Source of the DNA: Leptasterias polaris
Taxonomy: Eukaryota > Echinodermata > Asteroidea > Forcipulatida > Asteriidae
Assembly (NCBI GenBank): GCA_037783415.1
Contig: JAZGTN010000098.1
Span: 2,666,001 to 2,730,000 of the forward strand
Direction: 5' to 3'
Length of the DNA: 64,000 nt
Positions within the stretch are counted from its first letter, which is position 1, and each line of letters begins with the position of its first letter. The position numbers and the translations under genes were made by a program. Shown here in pieces: positions 20,799 to 33,308 of the stretch. The notes under the pieces were generated by a model. That model was not told the DNA's origin and did no database searches. It saw nothing but the letters and a program-made list of their open reading frames with translations.

Positions 20799-23046
20799 TA
20801 GTCTTGGTTCCAAGACCTTCGCGTGTATCTATTCCAACACCAGAATGAGTCACTATCCATCGTTGCGTTGGTAGTTCGCACTGAAATGGATCAATTCAAA
20901 CAGCAGAGGGCGTCACTATCCGTGGTTCGATTTCCAGCTTCCACGAAGGTCTTGGATATCTTGTATGAGGGTGCTTATGTGTTTCATTATTTTTCCCCCG
21001 ACTTTCCGGGGGAGCCAATCAACGATCGAGTTTGCACCTTTATCATGAATTATTCATAACTGGCCTTAATAATGTTTGTACAGCTAGCTATGGAACGTTG
21101 TTGCATGTGTGGCACGTATACGACGTGTGTGTGTGGATTTCACCTTCACACACACACATACTTGTCGTTTATATTACAAATCAAGTTCAACTTCTTCCCA
21201 AACAAGAAACATGGCTTCGTCGTTGGCACGGTACGGTGGTGTATCATTTGCGGCAAGAGTGATTGGTTACTTCATGGTGCTATATCTAGATTGCTCCAAC
21301 TTGCAAAAGAAATAAAAAACAACCCTATGGGTGCCATAAACACACACATAATTTTAGAATCCTAACCCTTAACATTTCTGAGATATGACCCCCTAAAAAT
21401 TATTGTGTCATTTAATTTTCCACACAAATTCAAGCTGAACTTGTAAAAACTTAACTGCTAAAAAAGTTTCTGGCTGTGTACAAACCATGCCTGCATGAAG
21501 TCTAGGCTCCCTGTCTCTTTTGCATTATCAGACAATAGACTCTAGTGCTTGTGGTACAGTTGATACTACATGTAGAAGCCCGAACGTATTTGACCATGGT
21601 TTGTATACTGTAAGGCTGCTGACTTCAATTTTGTTTGTTCTTCTTATAAAACATTTTCATGTTAAATCACAAATAAACAACATTATCATTGGGTGTGATT
21701 TTTGAGTTTTGAATGATAAATCATACATCACCACCACAGTGCGTAATGGTCTAAATTGCAAGCATACACACTAAATACATTAATAGGCATATTAATTTTT
21801 TGTTATATGAGGAAGTTGAGAAACCAACTTTTTGTTCTCACTGGATACAAAGTATATTATTAGAAAAAGTAGTATATCTGTCATTTATTTCCCACGTCAA
21901 ATTTCCACTTGAAAAAGGCATGTTTTGTTATTTGTACATGTGGACCCATATTCAGACCCCTGCCAAATACCCCAAAATGTGTAAATGGTCTATCCTTATC
22001 AGGTCACACATTATTATGAACAAAGTTAAAAACCAAATGAAATAAGAAAGCAATCGTACATTTCACCAGGCTAAATTTGAGTTTTTAAAGACCTAATATG
22101 CATTTGCATAATGACATGTGGTCTGAACCCTACCCTTGTCTAGATGCTGAACAGGCTTTGACAAGTAGCTGAATAGATGTAGATGTAGATCATGGATCTT
22201 TGTATTGAAAGCAATGGAGCAATGCACCAAGGCATTAAAAAGACAGATCAAAACACCAGTACACATTCGTAGACCTTCAGCTCAAATATTGGATCTTGAG
22301 GAAATATTTAACTGCACTTTTTAATCTACCGTCAACCACCCCCTCTCAAAAAAGCTTGCTTAATTCATGCAAAAGGTTTGTTTATCCATGTCAGACACTG
22401 TACAATCAAAATCGAGTCCTGTGTGGACATTTCAATTCTTGAAAGCCCTTTTTGGGGGAGGGGGGTGTTAGTGTAAATTTAATAGCATGCCAATTGGTAT
22501 GATTTGGCTACTGCACACTTCATGCAGGTTGCCAATAACATTTTAAAATAGTGACAATTTCATGTAGTTTTAAACGAAAACATCATCGTCCGCGGGGATC
22601 CACATCCACAGCTTGAAACTGTTGTGGCCTCAAAGAATCAAAACCTGACCAATTGCAAGGAAATGATTTAGCTTGAATAATTTCAGAATCACTTGCTAAT
22701 AATGCGTTGATAAAATGCGATGAAGAAGCCATGATCACTCAAAACAAGATTGCACGGTCGCGATGTCAACAACATGCACAGCATACACGAGTTCATGACC
22801 TTTCACATCTTGCAGGTCATACAAGCTTGTCATTCAGTCACTAATATGAATAATACATGATTTGATGCCTCATTACCATAACTTGGCCACACCCTCTAAT
22901 ACAAGATATCCAAGAGGACGTTACTACAGTTGTCAGCCGCGCCGATGAATTCAAGAACGAAAAGCGCGCCCTCTGTCGGGTTATCACGAGTATTATTGTA
23001 TAAGATAGTTACGTATATAGGATAGTGACGTCTTGGACCAAGACTA
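20799..23046. mobile_element. Non-autonomous Mutator-like element, copy 2 (9-bp TSD)
   Basis: Same termini as copy 1 (TAGTCTTGGTTCCAAGAC ... GACGTCTTGGACCAAGACTA), flanked by a perfect 9-bp duplication, GCCACGGGC, at 20790-20798 and 23047-23055. It is 2248 bp long, about 600 bp shorter than copy 1. It lacks the insertion at 791-1015 and most of 1719-2020, and has a private stretch at about 22127-22190. No transposase frame. Confidence 0.85.
22570..22732 (-). pseudogene. Short conserved reading frame inside copy 2
   Basis: The ATG at 22730-22732 opens MASSSHFINALLASDSEIIQ, similar to the peptide in copy 1 through QQFQA. It then continues VDVDP before a one-base insertion changes the frame. 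Function unknown. Confidence 0.3.
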
Positions 23047-23279
23047 GCCACGGGCCGGCGTTGCACATAATGGCATGATAAAACTGAAAATAATTCAACG
23101 GTAGTGTCACTGGGTAGGTATCCACATTCAAACCGGGAATCTATAACAAAAGGGACAATAGGTCCACAGTTGCTATCACAAAGGAAAGCATTGTGGTCTA
23201 CGATTGCTATCACAAAGAGTTGAACAAAGGAGGGTTCACGATTGCCGGTATTTACACACGTGTGTGTGTTGCTCACGAC

Positions 23280-23460
23280 TAGACTATGTACGACTGAATA
23301 GGAAACACAACTTCATATTTAGTTAAAAACTAACCTTCAAATTGGATCTATAACCACTGGGCAAATCCGCTCGTTTAAGAGAGACGACACTGTCACAACC
23401 ACTCATCCACTCGCCATGTTGGAAAATATCGTTTTTATGCTTTTATGCACACACGTCGTA
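23280..23460 (-). repeat. Right arm of a long-distance inverted pair
   Basis: Read on the minus strand it gives AAACGATATTTTCCAACATGG ... GTCGTCTCTCTTAAAC ... GAAGGTTAGTTTTTAACTAA, parallel to 17030-17200. The ATG in CCAACATGGCG opens only MASG before a stop. Confidence 0.55.
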
Positions 23461-23475
23461 TGGCGTTTGGCGGGA

Positions 23476-23920
23476 TGCCCAACTTTGGGGTAAAATGTGC
23501 CCAGTTCTTGGGCAACTCTTTGATCGTAGTGCGCATGATCGGACGATTTTGCCCAACTAATGTGCATCATTTAACCAACAATCGAGATTAATTAAAATTA
23601 CCAAAAAGTTGCCCAATACATAAGCAATAGTGTAACCATCAATTATGATGAATTCAGATTACGAAATATTTGCCCAACACTTGCCCAACTTTTGTTCCAC
23701 TTCTTATAAAAAAAAATTGCAAACACAATTTTTGCCCAACAACACCAATTATTGCTTTCGTTGGGCAATTATCGACCAATAATTGTGGAAGTTACTTTGC
23801 CTAACAAAATGTGTCAAGACCAACGTTTTTGCAGTGTACCCATAATTGGGAAAATATTAACCAACAAATGCGGTATTAGTTTTACCCAACAATACAGTTA
23901 CCCAGCATTTTTACAGTGTG
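23476..23920. repeat. Self-similar repeat with TGCCCAAC / GTTGGGCAA motifs
   Basis: TTGCCCAAC or a close variant occurs many times at irregular spacing in both orientations, with ACCCAAC and ACCAACA forms between. The right part contains TTTTTGCAGTGT and TTTTTACAGTGT, typical end motifs of short interspersed elements. No frame. Confidence 0.55.
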
Positions 23921-24235
23921 ATGCCGAGGAGATCTTTAAATCCAATGGTGCTTTCTTTCCCTGATGATGATCCACCACAGTATAGAATATTTGCCGGTCA
24001 TCTCTTGACAATTTCCTCTGCTGTCAGTGGTACCTCTAATAAAAGCCAACATATGGCTAACATATGGGCTTCAACCAGACGAGGCTTAAGAGCTAATATT
24101 AATAATAATAATAATAGTACTAGTAAGTGTACATTAATGCACCTTGTCTGTCATAAATGACACTCCTGGAGCCGAAATATCAAATTCGGTGGAGTATGTT
24201 GAGAATGATTTTATGACTCGATGATAATACAATAC

Positions 24236-24529
24236 CGGTCCTTTCTCTATGGGTATACAAGGTGAGGTGGCGCATAATGGTGTCAGACCGGCCAGAAACA
24301 CCCGGGCAAACCTTTTTTCTTTACGATAAGTGTAACTGGATTCTTTTACGTGCATTACACAACACACGGGACCAACGGCTTTACGTCCCATCTGAAGGGC
24401 GAAAGCTATAACGGCTAAGTTTCTTCCTTAAAAGGGCGCAAAATATCAAGACCGGGACTCGAACCCACACTCTGCTGATCAGAAACACCACAGCTTCCGG
24501 TGTGCTTGACCGCTCGGCAACAACACGCC
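24236..24529 (-). mobile_element. tRNA-derived SINE (family A)
   Basis: On the minus strand: TTGCCGAGCGGTCAAGC (A box), GGTTCGAGTCCCGGTC (B box), then the family body (GACGTAAAGCCGTTGG, GCACGTAAAAGAATCC). The head resembles a leucine- or serine-type tRNA, but the extra body shows it is a SINE. Confidence 0.75.
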
Positions 24530-24539
24530 AAGTTTTTAC

Positions 24540-26308
24540 TTCAAATGGACTTGTTAATCTCCACGACTTAGTTCAATTACTGTGATTCCGAAACATGACT
24601 CCGCCCACCACATCCCCCCCCCCAACCTCCCATATTCGAATTCAAGCATAATCAGAAGTTATTGCTAATAAGTTTAGTCACGAGAACACTGCATCATTTG
24701 GTCGGAGAGAAAGAACATCAGAATAAAAAAAAATACATTACCACAAGCAATTCAAACGGAAATGTTTATCAAACTATCTTCACAGATGAATTTTTATTGA
24801 TGATATTAACGAGCTGTGACATTATTGTTGCACAATGTAGTTCTTGTTCATCCTTGGAAAACCATTCAATATTAAACACTGTTTTTCAGAGGTGCCAAGG
24901 CCATACGAGACAATGTTCGATGTTGTGTAAAGGAAACTTGCTCGGTACGCAACGGACAGCTATATATGTGGTTTGATTCTCTTACTGGAATCACCGTATT
25001 GTTATTTGTTAATACGAATCAATGCCAACAACAGTATGTAAATAATAAACAAGCAATTGAAATATAAAGAATTTGATAAATACAAGTGTAGGTTAAAATA
25101 CAATAGCTTCAGTTAGAAGTTATTATCACCAGATGAAATACAATTTAGAACACTTGATAAAGTATACAAAAATACATCTGTAACAAATACATGGATATTG
25201 ATAAAGGTCTTAGCTGGGTTTATCTGCACTTCTACGACTGGAGATGAAAGGTGCACGTCACTCAGATGGGCTCCAAGATGACAAACCTCAAGGTCCAGGA
25301 AAAGGCGATGAAAGGGGTTGATAAGCGGGGCAAGGTGGAGAGATGAACCGGGTCATATCTACCAAACCGGACCTGGGGACTAGTACATCTGTATCAACAG
25401 AGCACGTGAAAAAAAGGGATGCAAGAGTTTAGGAACCACTTTTAGGGAAAAGTCGTCGCGTTCCAATCAAGTCAAGACAAATGTATAACGGGACACTTTT
25501 CTGACTTTGCATCTCAGGCCGTTCTCGCTTCTGAGGAGCCAGGAGCGAAACATGGGTTTAAAAACCCGGCTGGTCACGCACTCGGACAGAATTAAACTAT
25601 TTGATTGGTCAAAGTCTTAAAACAATGATGTCCTAAATGAGCTTCAACCAATCACAAAAAGACTAGTGGACTAACATTTTTAAATAATTGCGTGGTCAGC
25701 AAAGACGACCAAATTTGGAAGGATGGTGGCCAACGTGGCAAAATCTAACACTAAGACATAACTTGCAAAATAGTGCGAATGCAGGCAGGCTTACGTATGT
25801 CCCTGGGGTAAGTTCCGGACGTGCAAAATATGCTGTGGTCAGCAGAATATCGTGGGAACAGCAAATTCTACCCTTCCCCATGGAGGTGTTATAACACTTT
25901 CTGGACAAGTAAACTAAGGGGAATTAAAGCATCTTGCCCTTTTTCAAATAATAAGCGAATGCTAAAAAAGTAGAAATTATATTAAAAAGAAACTTCGTCG
26001 GACAACCTTAAAGGAGTTATAAATGCAATTTGTAACAGGGTCCGACACATATAATATACAAATTAATAGACGGTAACGCATGGGTTGATCAAATCAATAC
26101 ATCGCAGTAAAAAAAAAAACAAGGACAATTAAAATTAAACACTAAATATCTGGGCCAACCATCATGCGCTCATCATGACGATACCGACAGTGACAATAAA
26201 TCAAGATGAACATTTGACGCCAGGCAAAACCTTCCAACTAATTGTTATCATTCTGTGTAAATTTCAATATTATATAAATAATCTGCATAACGGTGATGAT
26301 GTCGTATG
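24540..26308. other. Intergenic, possibly LINE 3' flank
   Basis: No gene seen. The part next to the LINE stop codon at 26309-26311 should include its 3' UTR, but I could not place a poly(A) signal or a target duplication. A run of 11 A lies near 26108. Confidence 0.4.
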
Positions 26309-29300
26309 CTATACTGATCTCGTTCTAAAGTCCGTAAGCCAGTTTACAGCTGGGTCCTCAGCCAGGTGAAGGGCTTCGATGCCGCCATCAAGGTGAGAGA
26401 GTGGGCAGTCGACTATTACATGGCGCATCGTCTGGGGTTCGCCACAGTCACAAAGCGGAGACGCAAGGTAGCCCCACTTGTGTAGGCTACTGCGGCATGG
26501 CCCTGCGTCGGTACGGAACCGGTTCAAGAGGCACCAGTGGCCGCGGGGGAGGTCCATTCCCGGCAGCTGGATGGTGGGGTCGGCGACCAGGAACTTGTGC
26601 GGGACGTCGGTATGGTCTCGCCACCGTGTGCGCCATAGATCTTTAGCGGTCACTGCACTGTCCGGTACATTGGACCAGATTGGGTTTCTAGACTTAAGTC
26701 TAGGCCTAGGGTGGAAGTCAAGGTCACTGAGGAGAGGGAGGTCAGGATTGGATTGGATCTTACAGACCAGCCTTGATGTGGCAATCTCTCTTCGGATGTC
26801 TGGAGGGGCAATGTTGCTCAGGACTGGGAGCCAATCTGTCCTTGTACAGCGAACGGCACCAGTGATGGTTCTCATAGTGTCGTTTAGTTGGACGTCGACG
26901 AGACTGGTGTGGACAGAGTTCCTCCAAACTGGAGCACAGTACTCAGCCACTGAGTAGCAAAGGGCTAGAGCAGATGAACGGAGTGTCTTTGCCTTTGCTC
27001 CCCAGGTTGTACCGGCGAGCATGTGGATCAAGTTGTTTCTGGTCCGAATTTTGGCAGCCACTTTCTGGAGGTGAGGTTTGAAGGTGAGTGTACGGTCCAG
27101 GGTGACGCCAAGATAAGTCGGTCTGGGGGCGTGGCTCAAACGTTTTCCGTTGAGAAAGATGTCTAGCTCTTGGTCGCTTCTGGCATTGTGCAGGTGAAAA
27201 ACACTGGATACTGTTTTGGCGACACTGGGCTGAAGTCGCCAGCGTTTACAGTATTCACTGATCTTTGCTATGTCATCGTTGATAGTGGAGCCGAGGTCTT
27301 CAAACTTTCCTGCTTGATGGGCAAGGCAGATGTCGTCAGCATAGATGAACTTTCGGCACATGGTGGCTGGGAGGTCATTTGTGTACAGATTGAACAGGAT
27401 GGGTGCCAGAACTGATCCTTGTGGCAAGCCGTTCTTCTGCATTCTCCAGGAGCTGCTTGTGTCTCCCATATGGACACGAAACCGTCGTTGTTGCAACAGC
27501 AGTTCAACTGTGTCAACAGCCCAGCGTGGTAAGACTTTAGAGATTTTGACTAGCAGACCTTTGTGCCATACAGTGTCGTATGCAGCAGTCAGATCGAGAA
27601 AAACGGCGCCAGTCTTTAAGCGTTGCTGGTATCCGTTTTCAATGTAGGTGGTGAGTGCAAGAACTTGATCTTGAGTACTTCTGCCAGAACGGAAACCTGC
27701 TTGCTCGATTTGAAGTACTTCCTCTATGATTGGCTTGATGCGATGGAGGATGATCCGCTCTAACAGTTTGTAGCACATTGAGAGGAGGGAGATCGGACGA
27801 TAGCTGGAAGCCAGTTTTGGGTCTTTCCCAGGTTTTGGGATGGCGATGGTTTTAGCGGTTCTCCAGGTTTTGGGAAGACTTTTCACCGAAATAACTCGTG
27901 AAAGGAAGGCTGCTAGCCAGTTTCTTGCTGCAGGTCCCAGATGTTTCAGGAATTCGGGGTGGATATTGTCATATCCTGGGGCTTTACCACACTTCAGGTC
28001 TTTCAAGGCTGTATTCACTTCTTCGATGGTAATTCGAGTTGATGTTGCAGTTTCAGCTTCTGGTCTTGACTTCTTGAAGGATCGCCATTCTTGTGTGGTC
28101 TCGTGTTTGATCTGTTTGTCAATCGGAGCTTTCCCCACTTTGATGAGGTGGCTAGCTACTGCATTTGGTTTGACTGATGGTCTGGTCGAGTTGGACGGTT
28201 GTTGGTTGGAGCCAAGGTGGCGGATGAGGTTCCAGCTTTTCCGACTTGAGTGTGTGAAGTTCAAGTTGCTAGTGGTTTCCTCCCATCTTAATTGGCGGGC
28301 ATTATCAAGGCACTCAATGAGGTGGTCGGCAATGTCTGGATCGCCTGAGCTAGTGAACTCTTCAAGAAGTTGTTGGCATTCAGAGTCTAGGCACGGAATG
28401 TAGGTAGGCCGGAAGCCTCGCGGGATGTTGGCCTTGGCTGCTTTGAAGATTGCTTTGGTGAATCTAGTGTATGCTTCAGTCACTGAGGGCTCTTTGGTGG
28501 GGATGCAAACAACACTCTTTTCAAGCTGTTCAGAGAATTTTGTCCAGTTTGCCTTACGGAAGTTCCAGCGTGGTTTTTGTAGCGATCTGGTTATTGGGAT
28601 GCGTAACCCAACGTGGGTCACAATAGGCCTATGTTGACTCCTTGGAAAGTCATCCAGTACCTGTACAGTTGTTTGTAGTGGTTGGTCATTGTGTGAGGTG
28701 ACCCAGCACAGGTCAGGTGAATAGTCATGATTCCAGCGTGCAGAGTGGAAGGAGCGTTTTTGTTTCAGGTCAATGACCAGGCTCAAGTTCAGTTGAGATG
28801 ACCACTCCATCAACCAGTCTCCATTGCTATTCGCGTTTTCATAACCCCAGACTGCGTGGTGGCTGTTGAAGTCTCCCACATAGATAGCTGGGTGTTGATG
28901 AGCTGGCAGAGCAGTGTCGGTCCAGTCGATGGAAGGTGGCTTGTAGACGTTGATGATTTTGTAGCTGCCCACACGGATAGTATCAAAAAGTTCTGCTGAT
29001 TCAAGGAGTTCAGTGTCGGCTATATCAGATCGGACATACGTAGCTCTTCCGTACTGTTTATGACCTGCGAAGGCCACAAGGTCGTAGTTTGCGATCTTGA
29101 GTCTGCTTCTGGGGTCATTAGCACCGACGTGTACTTCTTGGAGGCAGATAACGTCAACTTTTTCTGTGGAGCAGGTGGTTGCTAGGATTTCACGCTTTGC
29201 AGCAGAGATGCCTTCAATGTTGAGCTGGAGGATTCGGACAGCAGGGCCAATATCTAGAAAGACATTGTCTGCTTCTTGGTGTTCGAGATCAGGGCCAGGA

Positions 29301-29390
29301 TCCGGTGCAGGATTTGGCGAGCGGGTTGGATCATCAGTTTCCCCAGGCGGACCTGGGTACTCACGGTTACCTGATATGACAGTTGATTAT
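26309..29390 (-). CDS. Jockey-like LINE ORF2: endonuclease and reverse transcriptase
   Basis: This long frame encodes an apurinic-like endonuclease followed by a reverse transcriptase, for target-primed reverse transcription. The coding frame is open from a stop near 29390. Its endonuclease start is visible as RILQLNIEGI ... VICLQEVHVG, but no ATG precedes it. Counting residues from 29077: YVGDFNSHH at 66-74 and SQHRPIV at 147-153 (endonuclease); SYRPISLLSM near 425; FLDLTAAYDT at 493-502 with catalytic Asp495; GLPQGSVLAP at 550-559; YADD at 579-582. A C-terminal cysteine motif (CDCGEPQTMRHVIVDC) follows near residue 880. No frameshift is seen over about 1000 codons. The lack of an ATG suggests 5' truncation on insertion. 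Clade assignment to Jockey/CR1-type non-LTR elements is by motif style only. Confidence 0.9.
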
Positions 29391-30240
29391 TAGTTTCTCT
29401 TGAAACGAGTTACTTCCGAACAGAAAATAACGTTATGTTTAGTGAAAATCTCAACGAAAAGGGAGACAATTTTCAGAGAAAATATTAAGATATCTTTTTT
29501 TAAAACAGATCCGCTCTTTTAAGAAGAGTCTTGATTAAACTGTTTCTCAGGCAGATCTTCCTCTATAGTCAGACTCATGAGAAGGCGAAGATCGTCAACG
29601 AAATAATGCGCGAAGAACAGAAACGTAGATTATGACTGCGGCAAAACACGGTCATCTTATAAAAAGTATTTAATTATGACGAGTTAGTATTAATTTTATC
29701 AAGCCACTTTAATGTGGAGTTACCAGTGGTTATTGTCGAAATTGGCACAATTTGCAGCCAAAGAACCCAAGCATACAATGACCCACTTGTAAACTCTTCG
29801 AATCTCAGATGTTGCTATTTAATGCATTATTTTTTCTGAGCTCCGCCACCCTCAAGTTTGACTTGAGTTCCGTCACATAAACTTGGCACAAACTAAAACT
29901 TTGAATAAACTTGGCATAAACATAAACTTGACATAAACTTGGCACAAACTCAAAGGAAAAACGGTTCACACACAAATTCCGTAAATAATCAAACAAAGCA
30001 TATCAACTTTCTTGAAACCTATCATTTAAAAAAAAAGCTAGTTCCTGTTGGAAGTACGTTTCTTTGTGTGAGTTGTTATACAGTCACCCCACGCACTGGA
30101 AAATGGCGCCCTCATAGTCTGGTTAAACGCGATTGAAGCAAAAGGTCAAAGACACGTGAGTTCCACGAAGGCCAAAATGTTTTTGGCGTCAAGAATAATC
30201 GCTTACCTTGAAGACCAAAAACCAGCTCCTTGTTATAATG
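29391..30240. other. Intergenic with a short AAACTTGGCA repeat
   Basis: At about 29876-29950 a motif of the form (AT)AAACTTGGCA(C/T)AA recurs five times at irregular spacing. Nothing else recognised. Confidence 0.4.
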
Positions 30241-30587
30241 GATACTCAAAAACTCCCGAGTCAAAATTTACCCGGATTCAAGCTCCCAGGGGCCCTGACC
30301 CATTTCAGGGACAGACTGACCCCAAAATGGTTAACAAAAAATGGAGTTTTAACTCGGATTCTGCGTAATTGTTGACCCTTTTCCGTCATTTGACCCTTTT
30401 CTGTGGAAAACTGTGTGCGAACTTCTTCTGATAGCGCCCTCTTTTGAAACAATCTCCTTCTAAATCAATTTCTCAATTGGGGACAAAATCTCCTGGGGAC
30501 GGATTTGGGTATGACCCAGAAATGTGTTCGGCCCGCTGGGACCCGGACTCCGAGTTAATTCTGACCCGGGAAATTTTAGAGTGTATA
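30241..30587. repeat. Self-similar element with GACCC / GGGTC motifs
   Basis: The ends are loosely inverted: ATACTCAAAAACTCCCGAGTC at the left against GACCCGGGAAATTTTAGAGT at the right. TGACCC variants recur inside in both orientations. The same type occurs at 59552-59739. Non-coding. Confidence 0.5.
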
Positions 30588-31040
30588 CAAATTATTTATT
30601 TGTATTTCATGTTTAAAAATTATAGTCTAAACGATCCCATTTTCTGTAATAAAAAATCAAGCCATTTGTTTGAAATTGTTTTATGATAATAGCAGTGTAT
30701 GTACATGTATATCATAATGATTTAGCCTTAGTGTAATTCAATGTTTGAGAGAAGTCTGTCTGGGAGATGGTAGTTTGTACAAAGACCCCACGAGAATTAT
30801 TTGTAATTTTAAAAGATGTATGACGTGTTTGACAAAAATAGACTTGCGGTAAAACCATTGCACCAATGTGAAAACAATAAAAACATTAACACATTAAAAT
30901 GACTGTTAGACTGAAGTCATTATTATAATGTTGTATTTTTCGTTTTCCTATTTAATACGTAGGTTTAGCCCTACCCTTTGTAGTAAGAAGGTTAAAGGTA
31001 TTATACAGGATTGGTCAAGATAAAAACATCACTGTTTAAT
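30588..31040. other. Intergenic, nothing recognised
   Basis: AT-rich; no gene, repeat or tRNA-like motif recognised. Confidence 0.4.
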
Positions 31041-31130
31041 TTTAAATACTTTTGGTTGGACAAAGAACAGTTGATTAGAGCGTACCGGCGCTCTACACAC
31101 CGAGCCATCTAGCTCTATAATGCGCATGTG
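31041..31130 (-). mobile_element. SINE fragment (family B)
   Basis: The minus strand has GATGGCTCGGTGTGTAGAG (A-box-like) and then TTTGTCCAACCAAAAG, the tail motif of the SINE at 6590-6790. The central B-box part is missing. Confidence 0.4.
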
Positions 31131-31329
31131 CATAATGTCAGCCCTTTCCAGCCAACAACTTCGTTTCCAGGAAGGATCGATCCCGCCGCGCCATTTTTCG
31201 GCAGCATGCCTTGCTACGAGAGGTATCGACACGACGCGCTGCCCATGGTAGCGAGGCTGCATCTTATGTGTAAAAAAGCTTGATAAACCGCAAGAGGGTG
31301 ATATTTCATTATGTATGCACAGGAGTACT

Positions 31330-31450
31330 TACGCCGTATCCGAATTGGCAGCTACAGCTGTACGGCTACGACTGTTGCTAAGGGTGTTTCTGAGGACGTC
31401 CTAACGCATGATGATGCGGCGAGTCAATTCAGACACGGCCATACACCCGG
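31330..31450. mobile_element. Harbinger-like MITE fragment (GGCCGTGTCCGAATT family)
   Basis: CCGTATCCGAATTGGCAGCT and AATTCAGACACGGCC bracket a body containing GTTGCTAAGGGTGT and GACGTCCTAACGCATGATG, matching the complete element at 48857-48998. Confidence 0.6.
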
Positions 31451-31689
31451 GACCCAGTCTCAACACATAACCTCGTCTCGAGATGTTACCCCTACTGGTC
31501 ACGAGCAACATGATAGAGTTTGGATTGTTGTTTGTTTTGTGGGGGTGGGGGTCGGGTGGGCTGTCGGCACAGATCAACTGTCACCAGGGGGACGTTGCCA
31601 CCTACTCATGGTGCTAAAACTTGGTTATTTGTAAGGATGTGTGTATCATCCACTAGGAGACTGGCTGGTAAAGCAGAATGCACTACTTT

Positions 31690-31784
31690 TTCACGAAGCA
31701 ATCATGGTTAAGTGCCTTGCTCAAGGGCACAAGTGTCATTACCGGGATTAGAACCCGCACTCTTCTGCTGACAACACCAGAGCT
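31690..31784 (-). mobile_element. SINE fragment (family A)
   Basis: The minus strand has GGTTCTAATCCCGGTAATG (decayed B box) followed by CTTGTGCCCTTGAGCAAGG. Only the head-to-body part is left. Confidence 0.5.
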
Positions 31785-32000
31785 CGTTATTACGAAACAA
31801 TAATCCGTTAAAACGAATTAACAATTGGCCCATCTCCATAATGCGACGTACTGTAAGGCCGTGTCCGAATCGATGATTTCGGCAGTGGCTATGTGGATAT
31901 GGCCGGAACGACGGTCGGGCACGACCGCACAGTAAAACCATGGATTTTTTAGGCCAATTGTTAATTCGTTAGAACGGATTATTAATTCGTTATAACGAAT
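31785..32000. mobile_element. MITE with inverted AATAATCCGTT...AACAATTGGCC arms
   Basis: The left arm AATAATCCGTTAAAACGAA.TTAACAATTGGCC is mirrored at about 31953-31986 by GGCCAATTGTTAATTCGTT and AACGGATTATT. The centre contains GGCCGTGTCCGAATCG, a piece of the Harbinger-like MITE family, so one element may be nested in another. Confidence 0.55.
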
Positions 32001-33107
32001 AAGTTCCCGCTGGCACGATTTGGGCTTTCGTAGATAGGGGATGGATTCTTGCAATTTCACATTGCGTGCTTCATTCTCAACATTAGTTGAAGAATCGATC
32101 TGCATGGAGCAAGAACGAGCATTTAAAGCATGATAGCTGTGTTTGTGTTGCGCATAGATCGCGGTCTCCCCTCCCCAGTAGCAGTCTGTCTGGCGTAGGG
32201 ACTGTTACTGTTAGCATCGAATGACATGTCAATGTTATGTGAGTTAATTTAATTATTTGTTTAATAAACCAATTCCTTTTCAAAGCAGAAAGAGTTTAAT
32301 TTGCCTTAAAAAATGTGTTTTGTATTTCCTGGTCGGCTATAAGAGCCATGACACTAGCGTTACCATTTAGGGAGGTTCGTAGATTGGTTTTCGTCAGCAT
32401 AATGCTGATTAAATAAAACAAAATTGTAAAGAAAGATACAATAAAGTCTGAGAAAACGTTTTGGGAAATGATTCATGCATGAATCGTTTCTCGGATTCAA
32501 ATATTTTGGGGTGAAAATTACTCAAACCATTATTGCTTCAATGGGAATCCTTTTTCAAAATAGTTTACACTAAAAAAAATTGCAATGCTTCTCTCCAAGT
32601 AAGTATTTGAGGTCACTAATTTGTTGAGTGTTTATCAATCTATGACCTTTTAGGATTGCAAAAGTGAATAACCTATGAATGTCTTGCTGCAGAACATTTC
32701 CAGTCGATTCTAACTTGACATCTTGTGTTTTACCAGAGGGTTACAGAGGGTTAAATAACAGAGGGTTAAATAAACTTAAGTATCAGAGCCGAAGTTTGTC
32801 CTTTTCAAATCAATTATATTCCATTCAACTTTATTACATCACTTTTTAAAACAAACAATAATTTGGGTAGAATTGCCTTCCCATTGTGCGTTTAAAACAT
32901 GAAACGTGGTCAAGTAAACAGAACTCGAAAGCTATACTTTTAAATCACCGAAAAGTTAAAAACATTGAACTAATTTGGTTTTTTGGGGAGTTTGTTTACA
33001 GTTTCCACTACTAAACATTATTGATGACAAACGTGGTAATAATAGCACGTGTCAATGCTTACGTGTTTGTGCTGGTGAACCACGCAGGGACTGAACTGTC
33101 CTGATGA
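32001..33107. other. Intergenic, nothing recognised
   Basis: AT-rich. The only structure seen is a short duplication of CAGAGGGTTAAATAA near 32744-32773. Confidence 0.4.
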
Positions 33108-33293
33108 GCCCGATTTCATAATAGCAGAAAATATTGCATAAACAAATCTGCTTTGCAAAAACAAAACTGGGAACCAGTCACAAACCAGTGCACATAACAT
33201 TATATTTTGACTGGTAACCTTTTTCCAGTGGGTAAATTTTGTTTGTGCTTAGTAAGCTTTTGGTGTTTAATCAGCTCTATGAAATTGGGACCT
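33108..33293. mobile_element. MITE with GGGCCCAATTTC-type termini, diverged
   Basis: It begins AGCCCGATTTCATAATAGC and ends CAGCTCTATGAAATTGGGAC. The body GGGAACCAGTCACAAACCAG matches the 9277-9470 element (ACCAGTCACAAATTG). Confidence 0.6.
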
Positions 33294-33308
33294 GTTCAGT
33301 GCGATCAT

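Noticed and set aside
22896..23276. 126-codon minus-strand frame crossing the right end of the second 9-bp-TSD element
   Set aside because: It spans the insertion boundary and target duplication, so it cannot be an ancestral gene.
24449..24529. tRNA-like sequence on the minus strand (also near 10148, 9482, 6700, 31741)
   Set aside because: A and B boxes are present, but acceptor stems do not close and SINE bodies follow. These are tRNA-derived SINEs, not tRNA genes.
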